DNA of 32,868 bases from Rhodospirillaceae bacterium (GTDB lineage: Bacteria; Pseudomonadota; Gammaproteobacteria; Steroidobacterales; Rariloculaceae): positions 1 through 32,868 of the forward strand of contig PBDA01000038.1 in the NCBI GenBank assembly GCA_002718345.1, read 5' to 3'. The position numbers and the translations under genes were made by a program. The notes under the pieces were generated by a model, which worked only from the letters and a program-made list of their open reading frames with translations, was not told the origin of the DNA and did no database searches. Position 1 is the stretch's first letter, and each line of letters opens with the position of its first letter. Of the stretch, positions 1-6,115 are shown piece by piece.

Positions 1-25
1 CTCCCCTTTACGTAGTAAAGGAGAG
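1..25. repeat. Inverted repeat (hairpin) at window edge
   Basis: CTCCCCTTTAC and GTAAAGGAGAG pair across a 3-base centre with one mismatch. No T tract follows on the plus strand, so this is not a good intrinsic terminator. What lies further left is unknown, so its role cannot be assigned. Confidence 0.4.
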
Positions 26-90
26 AGATTTGTGTAATACCCCACAAAGGGTTGTCACTGCCTCTCCATCGCACATAACAGGAGAAACAT

Positions 91-249
91 ATGACAACGC
101 AAGAACTAAGAAAGATCGCCTCTGAAATGGGCAGACCCGCCATTATTAAGGCTTTGAGGAAGAAAGCGGCTCAAATGAGCAACGAGAAAGGTAAGGAACG
201 AGCCACCGAGCTGGTGGAAGAATGGATCTCTCTGACTGATAGGAAATAG
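91..249 (+). CDS. Small hypothetical protein, 52 aa
   Basis: ATG at 91 follows a good ribosome-binding site, GGAGAA at 81-86, and the frame stays open for 52 codons to TAG at 247-249. The product is highly charged and helical-looking (MTTQELRKIASEMGRP at the start), rich in Lys, Arg and Glu, with no signal peptide or membrane segment. I recognise no family. It is one of only three plus-strand genes in the element. A small DNA-binding or regulatory protein would fit the composition, but this is inference. Length and the ribosome-binding site are the main support. Confidence 0.55.
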   Translation: MTTQELRKIASEMGRPAIIKALRKKAAQMSNEKGKERATELVEEWISLTDRK

Positions 250-357
250 ACTTAGGCATCACAGTAATGATTTTGGCAATTTATTTTTAAATTCTTCCCA
301 ATGAGGTTTCATCATTAGATGATGTTTGGGTTCTCCTTCTTCAAAAACTTCCACGAC

Positions 358-615
358 TTATAATTCTCCTGAAGATTTATCTAAGTACTTATTAACAGAT
401 TCTTTTTCAATTTCGATTCCTACTGTCCATTCCTCAATCCTAACGCCATTCGGTCCCACTATGTTGACTCGATTTTTTTTCATTATTGATAGCCTCCCAT
501 CTCTCTCCCATTGTTCCAGATCACTTTTCAGTATCTTTTTTGATCTTTCGATCCCATTTTCATCAGTGAACGTTATTTCTACTTTTTCACCAAATAATTT
601 ATCAAACATACTCAT
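358..615 (-). CDS. Hypothetical 85-aa protein, probably stop-truncated
   Basis: ATG at 615-613 follows a strong site, GGGGAGGA, and reads 85 codons to TAA at 360-358. The product (MSMFDKLFGEKVEITFTDEN at the start) is acidic, soluble-looking and of unknown function. In the same frame the sequence continues past the TAA for 32 more codons, to TGA at 261-259, with a very protein-like composition (VVEVFEEGEPKHH... then PHWEEFKNKLP). This suggests an original protein of about 118 residues broken by a nonsense change. The 85-residue form may still be translated. No other frameshift is needed to join the parts. Confidence 0.55.
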   Translation of the reverse strand: MSMFDKLFGEKVEITFTDENGIERSKKILKSDLEQWERDGRLSIMKKNRVNIVGPNGVRIEEWTVGIEIEKESVNKYLDKSSGEL

Positions 616-688
616 AATAATCCTCCCCAGAATCAGCTATCAGACGTTTTTTATAGACCTTTTTAGATAGACTCGCAAGTTAACGTCT

Positions 689-1111
689 CTAACCAGTCTC
701 AGGCAGCAAGAACTGCTGTAGTTTTGCCTCTAGTTCAAGCTGTATTTCCTCAGAGGAACGCGGTGGTGCCACAGCCTCTATGCGATCGGTAAACAGCCCA
801 TAGTGCTTACCCATCATCTCTGCTGCACGAAGCCTTACGCTGTCCTTAGGCTCGCCTGAATGCATATAGCTGGTCAGTGTCTGCAGCACTTCCTCACGAG
901 AGGCAATACGCTCCTGCACCACTGCCCTATCAGCTTCCTGTTGTAGCTTTACCACCGTAGTGGCGACGTTGGGGTTATCCATTAACCGGCTGGCTTCCCG
1001 TCTGATGCTGTTGTCGTTCATCCCAGCGGTGTTATAGGCCGAGCGATAGGCATCGGCCTGACTCTTACCGAGTACAACTTCACGGGCGAATTGATGTTGT
1101 TTAGGGGTCAT
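689..1111 (-). CDS. Phage terminase small subunit (TerS-like)
   Basis: The 140-aa product begins MTPKQHQFAREVVLGKSQAD and continues with an A-Y-x-x-A-Y segment, the usual start of the Terminase_2-type small subunit: 'T-x-K-Q-x-x-F' followed by a helix-turn-helix reading '..A..A-Y..A'. TerS binds viral DNA at the packaging site and hands it to the large subunit. Residues about 10-60 are the predicted DNA-binding helices. The remainder, with an 'ASREEVLQTLTSYMHSGEP' segment and a Glu-rich tail, resembles the oligomerisation region. No large subunit follows in the window, which fits a satellite that redirects a helper phage's packaging (inference). A truncated near-copy of its first 22 codons lies at 3383-3454. 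Confidence 0.75.
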   Translation of the reverse strand: MTPKQHQFAREVVLGKSQADAYRSAYNTAGMNDNSIRREASRLMDNPNVATTVVKLQQEADRAVVQERIASREEVLQTLTSYMHSGEPKDSVRLRAAEMMGKHYGLFTDRIEAVAPPRSSEEIQLELEAKLQQFLLPETG

Positions 1112-1157
1112 GCTGTTTAAGTCTTTAAACTTTAATTCACTAGTTACTAACCTTCTT

Positions 1158-1487
1158 TTAAAGGCTTGTAACTATAGCCCATGCTAAGTAACCAACAAAA
1201 ATCATAGCTATAAAACGTAAATAAAAAATGATTTTTTGTAGTTGGTAATTTGCTGAATCTAGCAATGACCACAACCCGTTTAAGTCACTTCTAATTTCGT
1301 TAATATTTAAAAGCTGGAGTTTAGCCAATGCAACCTCTTCACCAACATTAGGGTTCATATTGTTCTCAACTAGAGTGTCCTGCTCAGAAATTCTAGCTCG
1401 AGAGTCCCCCCATAATTTTTTTGACAAAATTACCCACCACGCGTTCTTTTCTCTTGACGAATAATCTGTCGGATCATATTCATTCAT
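1158..1487 (-). CDS. Hypothetical protein with C-terminal membrane anchor
   Basis: The 109-aa protein has a polar N-terminal part with an alpha-helical middle (residues about 40-85) and a single hydrophobic segment near residues 86-107 (FYLRFIAMIFVGYLAWAIV). It is probably tail-anchored with the bulk in the cytoplasm. The start follows a G/A-rich stretch, GGGAAAAAGAA. I recognise no family. It lies between the terS-like gene and two small genes on the same strand, so it is probably part of the same transcription unit. Small tail-anchored proteins in phages and satellites can act in exclusion, lysis or defence, but nothing in this sequence decides that. Confidence 0.5.
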   Translation of the reverse strand: MNEYDPTDYSSREKNAWWVILSKKLWGDSRARISEQDTLVENNMNPNVGEEVALAKLQLLNINEIRSDLNGLWSLLDSANYQLQKIIFYLRFIAMIFVGYLAWAIVTSL

Positions 1488-1513
1488 TTCTTTTTCCCAG
1501 TGTGCTCACATCT

Positions 1514-1732
1514 CTATTTAGTTATACCGGAATCAGAATCCTTCTTGCCACTTTTCTTCACTTTATTTCCCTTCTTTTTATTACGTTCGGCACGAGAGTC
1601 CACAGAGGTAAAACCAACCACCCCACTCATTTGTCTGCACAGTTCATCTTCCTGCGCCCTAGTTGGCCTACCGACTGGTTTCAGATACCCAACGCCGGAA
1701 TCTGTTCTAGCGAGTACAAATCTTCTAATCAT
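1514..1732 (-). CDS. Small basic hypothetical protein, 72 aa
   Basis: ATG at 1732-1730 is preceded by a good AAGGAGAAATAGTT ribosome-binding site. The product begins MIRRFVLARTDSGVGYLKPV and ends in a Lys/Asp/Ser-rich disordered tail (KKKGNKVKKSGKKDSDSG). The fold and function are not recognised. It is on the same strand as its neighbours and 26 bases from the next gene downstream, so it is likely cotranscribed with the terS-side genes. The basic tail suggests nucleic-acid contact, which is inference only. Confidence 0.5.
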   Translation of the reverse strand: MIRRFVLARTDSGVGYLKPVGRPTRAQEDELCRQMSGVVGFTSVDSRAERNKKKGNKVKKSGKKDSDSGITK

Positions 1733-1788
1733 AACTATTTCTCCTTATCTGACTATTTATAGACCAATGCTCTCTATCGCTTCTCTAC

Positions 1789-2094
1789 CTATGGTTTTCT
1801 ACGAGACACAACCATCTGAGGTATAAAGTCCTCTTGGTCCTCGATCCTTTGTTTCTCCAATGTTTTTTTACCCTTCTTCCTTTCCATAGGAAAGCCGTGG
1901 GCAAACGACCATCTGTCGTCGCCAAACAAGGTATAGAGATCGGAACCTTCTACCTTTTTGAAGTAGGCTCCGTAAGCCTTGTGTTTTTCTGGTGGTTTCA
2001 GATCGCCTGCCTGATCGGTACGTCTGAAAGATGAAAACAACCCCCTGATTACACCAATCAGTCTTATCAGCTTTGATTTCTTTTCCTGCTTCAT
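1789..2094 (-). CDS. Small basic hypothetical protein, 101 aa
   Basis: The start at 2094 (MKQEKKSKLIRLIGVIRGLF) is chosen because AAAGGAGAG lies at ideal distance upstream; an in-frame start 12 codons earlier (2130) lacks a site. The protein is strongly basic, with an amphipathic N-terminal helix (residues about 7-20) and a Lys/Arg-rich C-terminal half. No family is recognised. It is the first gene of the minus-strand run that ends with terS and follows a 200-base leader rich in hairpins. Its expression may therefore be controlled by RNA structure in that leader. Confidence 0.5.
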   Translation of the reverse strand: MKQEKKSKLIRLIGVIRGLFSSFRRTDQAGDLKPPEKHKAYGAYFKKVEGSDLYTLFGDDRWSFAHGFPMERKKGKKTLEKQRIEDQEDFIPQMVVSRRKP

Positions 2095-2172
2095 TTTTCT
2101 CTCCTTTAAAACACACAGCCTTACAAGCACGTGACTTCAGTCCATGCAGGAGAATGACTTCGATGTAGATTG

Positions 2173-2261
2173 ACCCGTTTAGTTGCCGGGTTGGCCACAT
2201 CCTCTCTTTCGAGAGAAACCACCTTGCTCGGGTAGAGCAGGTTGGCGGGGACAGTAGTCCC
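2173..2261 (-). promoter_or_regulatory. Hairpin-rich 5' leader of the small-gene/terS run
   Basis: The 379 bases from 2095 to 2473 contain no gene. Read on the minus strand they hold four consecutive hairpins: GGGAC/GTCCC (2248-2261), a long CCxACCTGCTC/GAGCxAGGTGG stem (2219-2245), CTCTC-GAAA-GAGAG with a GNRA tetraloop (2202-2215), and ACCCG/CGGGT (2173-2191). A gene follows about 80 bases later. The density of perfect short stems is far above that of the surrounding sequence. It could be a structured mRNA leader, a small RNA or a packaging/replication signal. Confidence 0.5.
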
Positions 2262-2281
2262 ACTCCTGATGTTTCAGTTAC

Positions 2282-2313
2282 AAAAAAACCTGCCAGCTTT
2301 CGCCAAACAGGTT
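2282..2313 (-). terminator. Intrinsic terminator / possible attenuator
   Basis: On the minus strand AACCTG...CAGGTT forms a long stem whose inner part closes on a GAAA tetraloop (GGC-GAAA-GCTGG, including G-T pairs), followed directly by seven T residues. It lies upstream of the next minus-strand gene rather than after one. The 5' arm AACCT can instead pair with AGGTT just upstream (2319-2323), a mutually exclusive hairpin typical of attenuators. Confidence 0.6.
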
Positions 2314-2473
2314 CCTATAACCTCTTTAGCTGAATTTATTACACGCCCGCAAGCTGGTTCAAATTGGCGTAAGTAGCATATTAAATCATTAATCTTATTT
2401 GCAGAAAAGCACTTATCATGATATCGATATAAGCTAGGCGTATGATTGAAAACCTCTAAAATGGTACTGGCAT

Positions 2474-3373
2474 ATGGAATGGTTAATTTTTGGATTATTA
2501 TTTGTGGCAGGATTTATCTTGGCCAGGCTAACTTCTAGATCATCAAAAGATAAAAAAAATAAATTATTTGCCGAATCAGCTACTCAACTACTGCATGCTA
2601 AAGATAATAAGCATGAGGCAGATAAACTGCTGCTGCTCACCACGTTATGTCGTGAATTAGCAAACTATATGATTCGCCGAGATCCAAAAAGATTCTTGGC
2701 GGTTTATAAAAAAGGACGAGCAGCAGCGGAGATGGCAAATGGAACCGTAAGTGGTGAATCAAAAAAAGCACTCCTGAAAATGCTTTCCGATAAATACCCC
2801 TTCCTTAGTAATTTCGATATTGTACAAGTTAGAGATTACGTTCTTTATGAGGACGCTCTAAGCCACTTTCCACCAGAAGATATTGAACAAACCTATATTG
2901 ATATCGTCCAATTCAAAGCTTTAGGGAATTCCCTTAAATGGTGGTATGACATAACTGATTTTGAAAATGAAGAGGATCACTTAGGTAGATATGTCCAACG
3001 TATTGAAGACACAATACTTCAGCAGAAACTCCATTTAGCGATAGGTCAATATTACGACTCCCGAAACAATGAAAATGATAGCCACCTAGAAAAGGATGCC
3101 TATGGAAAGATATTTGACTGTTCTTGGTTTGCCTTGCATAGGCTTAGCCATAAGATGGAAAATCGCTATGGAATATATTTTAAAGATACTGACAACTATG
3201 GAATCTATAGTTCTTTTATATATGACGATGGAAGAATGTCAGAGAGTTACTATCGCTCAGATCAATCCTTCGATCTCGAAGAGCCACTCGACGCACTTTT
3301 AGAAATAAATCAAACCCTATTCTCAGGCCCATATCCTGAGATAGGCAACCCCTTTTCCCAGACTCCTCTTTAA
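2474..3373 (+). CDS. Hypothetical protein with N-terminal membrane anchor
   Basis: The 299-aa protein starts with one hydrophobic segment (residues 3-19, LIFGLLFVAGFILARL) followed by a basic stop-transfer region, giving a signal-anchor topology with a large soluble domain, most likely cytoplasmic. The rest is helical and acidic with several aromatic-rich patches (KWWYDI, NRYGIYFKDTDNYGIYSS). No family is recognised and there are no catalytic motifs I can name. It is a lone plus-strand gene inside a minus-strand element, and the truncated terS copy lies just after its stop. It therefore looks like an independently expressed cargo gene ('moron'). No clear ribosome-binding site precedes the ATG. 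Confidence 0.55.
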   Translation: MEWLIFGLLFVAGFILARLTSRSSKDKKNKLFAESATQLLHAKDNKHEADKLLLLTTLCRELANYMIRRDPKRFLAVYKKGRAAAEMANGTVSGESKKALLKMLSDKYPFLSNFDIVQVRDYVLYEDALSHFPPEDIEQTYIDIVQFKALGNSLKWWYDITDFENEEDHLGRYVQRIEDTILQQKLHLAIGQYYDSRNNENDSHLEKDAYGKIFDCSWFALHRLSHKMENRYGIYFKDTDNYGIYSSFIYDDGRMSESYYRSDQSFDLEEPLDALLEINQTLFSGPYPEIGNPFSQTPL

Positions 3374-3382
3374 ACAACAAGC

Positions 3383-3454
3383 CTAGTAATAGGCACTGGC
3401 CTGACTCTTACCGAGCACGACTTCACGAGCGAATTGATGTTGTTTAGGAGTCAT
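3383..3454 (-). pseudogene. Truncated duplicate of terS 5' end
   Basis: On the minus strand ATG at 3454 reads M-T-P-K-Q-H-Q-F-A-R-E-V-V-L-G-K-S-Q-A-x-A-Y and stops at TAG (3385-3383) after 23 codons. The first 22 codons match the terS-like gene at 689-1111 at 21 positions, with a few synonymous changes, after which similarity ends abruptly. It is a diverged partial duplication, not a functional gene. The orphan plus-strand gene at 2474-3373 and several small genes lie between the two copies. Confidence 0.8.
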
Positions 3455-3524
3455 TTATAAAACCTAAAAGAGTCTATATGCGATAAAACCAAGCAATCCG
3501 ATTAATACAACCAGGCACCAATTA

Positions 3525-3710
3525 CTAATTACAAACCTCCAGTTTTAGAGTCGACCTGTAACTCGAAAGTTCCCATCTAAAGTTTTCATGAGTTATAGAC
3601 TCTATAACCCTATCAAAACGCACATCATCATTTTCCTCATCATCTAATAACTCACCAGTATTCAGATTGCACCTAAGACCTTGTCTATATAAACGAGTTT
3701 CAACTAACAC
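3525..3710 (-). CDS. Small hypothetical protein, GTG start, 61 aa
   Basis: The frame opens with GTG at 3710-3708, three bases after the TAG stop of the upstream zinc-ribbon/MORN-like gene, so translation is probably coupled. The product (MLVETRLYRQGLRCNLNTGE at the start) is acidic in the middle (DDEENDDVRFD) and contains no membrane segment. No family is recognised. The close spacing suggests it works with, or is a separated domain of, the upstream protein, which is inference. The absence of its own strong ribosome-binding site keeps confidence moderate. Confidence 0.4.
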   Translation of the reverse strand: MLVETRLYRQGLRCNLNTGELLDDEENDDVRFDRVIESITHENFRWELSSYRSTLKLEVCN

Positions 3711-3713
3711 AGT

Positions 3714-4385
3714 CTAGCCTCGCTCTTGTTCAAACTTTTCCCAAAGCCCATGCAGTCTTCCATCTTTCCAGTTAGCTTTAAGCTTTAGGTGCTCATATTC
3801 ATCAAACGAAACCTCTGGGCCATCCGCCAAACCGTATTTATATTGTCTTGATCTAATGACAAAACCTGAATCCCAATTATGGTATGTAGTCCCTCCAATC
3901 CACTCCCATGTTCCATGTGCTTTGCCATTTTCCCAATTGCCCTTTAACTTTAGTTGTGGTTTCTCAACTCTGGTATACCCACCGTGATAAACGGAATAAC
4001 CAGGCTGATTATCCATCGGACTGGTGCCAAAATATTTCCACTGACCATGGGGCATACCATTTTTAAATTTACCCACCTCCTTCTTCCTGTAGGCAAGACG
4101 AGAGAGACCTCTCCCCGCATATGCTCCCGCTGTTTTAAGCTTCCCTTTTAACAGACCTGATAACCCCGAAGGTACTGGCTCCTCGTGCATTGGTGCCTTG
4201 TGCATTGGTGCCTCATGAGGCTCTTTATTGCCGTATGGATAACCACATGTGCCGCACACTTCAATGTCTTTTATCTTGGGTGCATCACATTCTGGACATG
4301 AAGAAACAGCAAAGCCGCATGAAGGACATGAGCTCGCATGTTCTGATATTTTCTTCTTGCATCCGGGACAATTTATAAGCGCCAT
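3714..4385 (-). CDS. Double zinc-ribbon protein with MORN-like repeats
   Basis: The 223-aa protein opens with two zinc ribbons: C6-x2-C9 with C20-x2-C23, and C30-x2-C33 with C44-x2-C47. A short linker contains a tandem APMH repeat. From residue about 100 onward come three or four MORN/toxin-antidote-like repeats of the form G-x-W/F-x-N/D-G-x-x-H-G-x-W (KFKNGMPHGQWKYF, NWENGKAHGTWEW, NWKDGRLHGLWEKF). Zinc ribbons usually bind protein or nucleic acid, and such beta-strand repeats serve as scaffolds. There is no enzyme motif, signal peptide or membrane segment. It is followed at once by the GTG-start gene at 3525-3710. The exact function is unknown. Confidence 0.65.
   Translation of the reverse strand: MALINCPGCKKKISEHASSCPSCGFAVSSCPECDAPKIKDIEVCGTCGYPYGNKEPHEAPMHKAPMHEEPVPSGLSGLLKGKLKTAGAYAGRGLSRLAYRKKEVGKFKNGMPHGQWKYFGTSPMDNQPGYSVYHGGYTRVEKPQLKLKGNWENGKAHGTWEWIGGTTYHNWDSGFVIRSRQYKYGLADGPEVSFDEYEHLKLKANWKDGRLHGLWEKFEQERG
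4185..4213. repeat. 15-bp tandem repeat in linker
   Basis: GTGCATTGGTGCCT occurs at 4185-4198 and again at 4200-4213 with a period of 15 bases, so slippage would keep the frame. It encodes the duplicated A-P-M-H linker of the zinc-ribbon/MORN-like protein. Confidence 0.7.
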
Positions 4386-4479
4386 ACTTTCCCCCTATCT
4401 CTGCATAAAGTTAACACAGACTGGTAGATTATATGGTTCCTAAACTAGGGGGCAGAGAATTTATCTGGTGTTCCCTAAG

Positions 4480-4995
4480 TTATTGTTTTTGTGTGTACAC
4501 CGAGTTCATAAATTGCTTTGATAATAAGCCCTGTCCCTTATTACCGGACAGACTGGCCCTCGGATTGGGACGGGACTGTCCCCTAGTTTGGGATCGGGAT
4601 TTATTAGGTAACGTCACTACTGGATGACCCAGTTTCCATCGCTTCCAATCGTCAGTAGGCTCCCGGCCGTTACATGGTTCAAATGTAAGGCGCCACTCCC
4701 TTGCTAGGCGCTCCTGCCAATATTCTCCTTTAGTAAGAACAATAAAACTGTGTTCAGCTAGTGATCTGAATGCCTTTGAAGCAGTGTCTTTATTTGCCTT
4801 GATAAGTTTCCCTGCGTTCATCACTGAGATACTTAACAGACCATTCCTGCTCGGTCTATATATTCGCTGAAACTCTGTTAGTAAGCATCGAGCTACCGGA
4901 TTAAGATCACGGTACGCTGGTGACTCAAGAATCTCTTCATGCAGCTGAACAAATGGGCCAGCACGCTTGGCTCTTTTTATTCGTCTGGGAGGCAT
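4480..4995 (-). CDS. Helix-turn-helix replication/regulatory-type protein
   Basis: The 171-aa protein begins with a basic stretch (MPPRRIKRAKRAG), then 'FVQLHEEILESPAYRDLNPVA' and a winged-helix-like core with a serine-rich recognition region (KLIKANKDTASKAFRSLAEH, residues about 66-85). This resembles the N-terminal winged-helix domains of plasmid/phage replication initiators and DnaD-like proteins, in which genes are tested for 'fixed' or 'replaced' segments. The C-terminal third is polar, Ser/Arg/Pro/Gln-rich and probably disordered. It overlaps the start of its upstream neighbour (4977-5219) by 19 bases, so the two are translated together downstream of alpA. A replication-initiation or regulatory role is likely from position, but not proven. 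Confidence 0.55.
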   Translation of the reverse strand: MPPRRIKRAKRAGPFVQLHEEILESPAYRDLNPVARCLLTEFQRIYRPSRNGLLSISVMNAGKLIKANKDTASKAFRSLAEHSFIVLTKGEYWQERLAREWRLTFEPCNGREPTDDWKRWKLGHPVVTLPNKSRSQTRGQSRPNPRASLSGNKGQGLLSKQFMNSVYTQKQ

Positions 4996-5219
4996 CTGGC
5001 CTGTACCCGTTTGACCGGAATTAACCAGCCACCTTCTATCAGCCGGATACCTGCCCCAGTGACCTCTGCGACTATCCTGGCATCCTTATCAGCCGGCCTC
5101 GCTGTAGCAACTTTGACTACAGGAACACCGTTTCTGACTTCTACTTCTGCCCAGTGAACGCAATGGAGAAAGCCATGCTGAATTCCTCCTTCTTTGTGAA
5201 AAGCAAAGAATGAACGCAT
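4977..5219 (-). CDS. Small hypothetical protein, 80 aa
   Basis: ATG at 5219 follows TGGAG at suitable distance. The product starts MRSFFAFHKEGGIQHGFLHC and continues with a beta-rich middle (VEVRNGVPVVKVATARP) and an 'AGIRLIEGGWLIPV' segment. It ends 19 bases inside the next gene (4480-4995), implying coupled translation, and sits 15 bases after alpA. No domain is recognised. The alpA / small gene / replication-like gene order suggests an early operon of the element. Confidence 0.5.
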   Translation of the reverse strand: MRSFFAFHKEGGIQHGFLHCVHWAEVEVRNGVPVVKVATARPADKDARIVAEVTGAGIRLIEGGWLIPVKRVQARCLPDE

Positions 5220-5234
5220 AAGATCACTCCAGCC

Positions 5235-5444
5235 TTAGGTTAAGGACTGTGAGGAACGACTAGCTTCAATCTGCTGATTAATCCAGTCCTGAACATCTTC
5301 CTCCAACCATCCAACACTCCGCTCACCTAATTTAATATGGGTTGGGAACGTCTTCTCTTTCATCCTTAAATAGATAGTGGATCGTGCAAGACCAGTGACC
5401 TGAATCACTTCCGGTAATTTCAAAATACGATTATTGTTTGTCAT
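5235..5444 (-). CDS. alpA: AlpA-family transcriptional regulator
   Basis: The 69-aa product is a MerR-like helix-turn-helix protein: ILKLPEVIQVTGLARSTIYL at residues 7-26 is the diagnostic AlpA helix-turn-helix, followed by K-x-x-x-FPTHIKLGERSVGW and a C-terminal 'EEDVQDWINQQ' helix. In the E. coli CP4-57 element AlpA activates expression of the excision system, and in Gram-negative phage satellites AlpA relatives switch on the element's genes. The start at 5444 is chosen because ACGGAGGCGAA precedes it. The frame stays open upstream to GTG at 5669, but that part overlaps RNA hairpins and is probably leader. It heads the short operon 5235-4480. Confidence 0.85.
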   Translation of the reverse strand: MTNNNRILKLPEVIQVTGLARSTIYLRMKEKTFPTHIKLGERSVGWLEEDVQDWINQQIEASRSSQSLT

Positions 5445-5463
5445 TTCGCCTCCGTCGGGTAGC

Positions 5464-5566
5464 GAGCAAAAATCCCACCAAAACAAGGTGGGTCCTTTGC
5501 TCCCCGAGTGGCGAAAACGGGGGCTGAGCGATTGCTCAGTGGGTCTTTTTTTTCGGGGATAGACCC
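5464..5566 (-). promoter_or_regulatory. alpA leader with alternative hairpins/attenuator
   Basis: The stretch 5445-5947 holds no gene that I trust. On the minus strand the last part before alpA contains GAGCAAA...CCCACC-loop-GGTGGGATTTTTGCTC (5464-5502), a stem followed by T residues that looks like an attenuator. It also contains CTGAGC-AATC-GCTCAG (5524-5539) and GGGTC...GACCC (5541-5545 with 5562-5566). The GGTGGG arm could instead pair with the earlier ACCCAC at 5539-5544, so mutually exclusive structures exist. P4-type satellites control their early operon by leader RNA and premature termination; this resembles that arrangement (inference). Confidence 0.5.
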
Positions 5567-5724
5567 TGTACCCCGGGCCGATAAACGACCTTTGCGACAG
5601 CGGGGCCTGTTTATACCCCCGTGGCGACTTTGCACCTGTGTGGGGGCCCATCTCCCACAGCACAATCACTCTATTTCATAAACCGTGAACCGGCTGTGAC
5701 TTCCGGCTTAGGCAAACTCTAAAC

Positions 5725-5821
5725 TAACGTAACGCAATAGCTGTTGCAAGAACTCTATGGAGCCTTTTGAACATGACATTAGAACTATGTATAACTGTAA
5801 ATCAGTAACCTTGTTACGTTA
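5725..5821. repeat. 9-bp inverted repeat pair between divergent genes
   Basis: TAACGTAAC at 5725-5733 and its exact reverse complement GTTACGTTA at 5813-5821 flank 79 bases lying between the leftward alpA leader and the rightward small membrane gene. Such paired sites suit a regulator binding at a divergent control region. No convincing -35/-10 pair was identified. Confidence 0.4.
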
Positions 5822-5947
5822 ATAATGAATAAATAGAAATGACTATTAAAGAGATATTTTTCAAAATTATGAACACACCTATTCTGGAATTATTTATTTG
5901 GTAGGGATACTTGGGGTTTTATTTATCTCACTTAAGGAGCACGTGAA

Positions 5948-6115
5948 ATGCTAGATTGGATTTGGAGAATTGTCTTTCTTGTTATCTGGTGCATCGTTGC
6001 CGGTGAGGTGCTTGTAGCAATTCAGCTTGGCGCTCTTTTTAAATCTTTAATTTATATGATTGGATTTATCCCTCTTTTTCTAAAATTTTCCAAAAATTCC
6101 AAGAAAAAAACTTAA
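5948..6115 (+). CDS. Small membrane protein, 55 aa
   Basis: ATG at 5948 is preceded by AAGGAG at 5934-5939 and the frame runs 55 codons. The product is almost entirely hydrophobic: residues 4-34 (WIWRIVFLVIWCIVAGEVLV...) and 36-48 (IYMIGFIPLFLKF), ending in a basic tail, KNSKKKT. It is probably inner-membrane. Its TAA overlaps the stop of the convergent nuclease gene by four bases. Short hydrophobic proteins with a Lys-rich end include type I toxins, holin-like and membrane-stress proteins, but the sequence does not decide between these. The excellent ribosome-binding site is the main evidence. Confidence 0.55.
   Translation: MLDWIWRIVFLVIWCIVAGEVLVAIQLGALFKSLIYMIGFIPLFLKFSKNSKKKT

Noticed and set aside
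358-360. Recoding of the TAA in the 85-aa gene
   Set aside because: TAA is not used for selenocysteine or pyrrolysine, so recoding is not a reasonable explanation; mutation or truncation is simpler.
326-670. Plus-strand open frame antisense to the 358-615 gene
   Set aside because: Ser/Phe/Leu-rich composition without a ribosome-binding site; the minus-strand gene has a strong site and sensible composition.
1868-2263. Longer minus-strand frame overlapping the 1789-2094 gene
   Set aside because: It passes through the hairpin-rich leader and lacks a ribosome-binding site; the 2094 start has a clear one in another frame.
5524-5553. Plus-strand terminator CTGAGC/GCTCAG followed by eight T
   Set aside because: Six bases separate the stem from the T tract and no plus-strand gene ends before it; it is better explained as part of the alpA leader structure.
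5445-5669. 75-codon in-frame upstream extension of alpA from GTG at 5669
   Set aside because: It lies on inverted repeats and AlpA proteins normally begin close to the helix-turn-helix; the ATG at 5444 has a strong ribosome-binding site.
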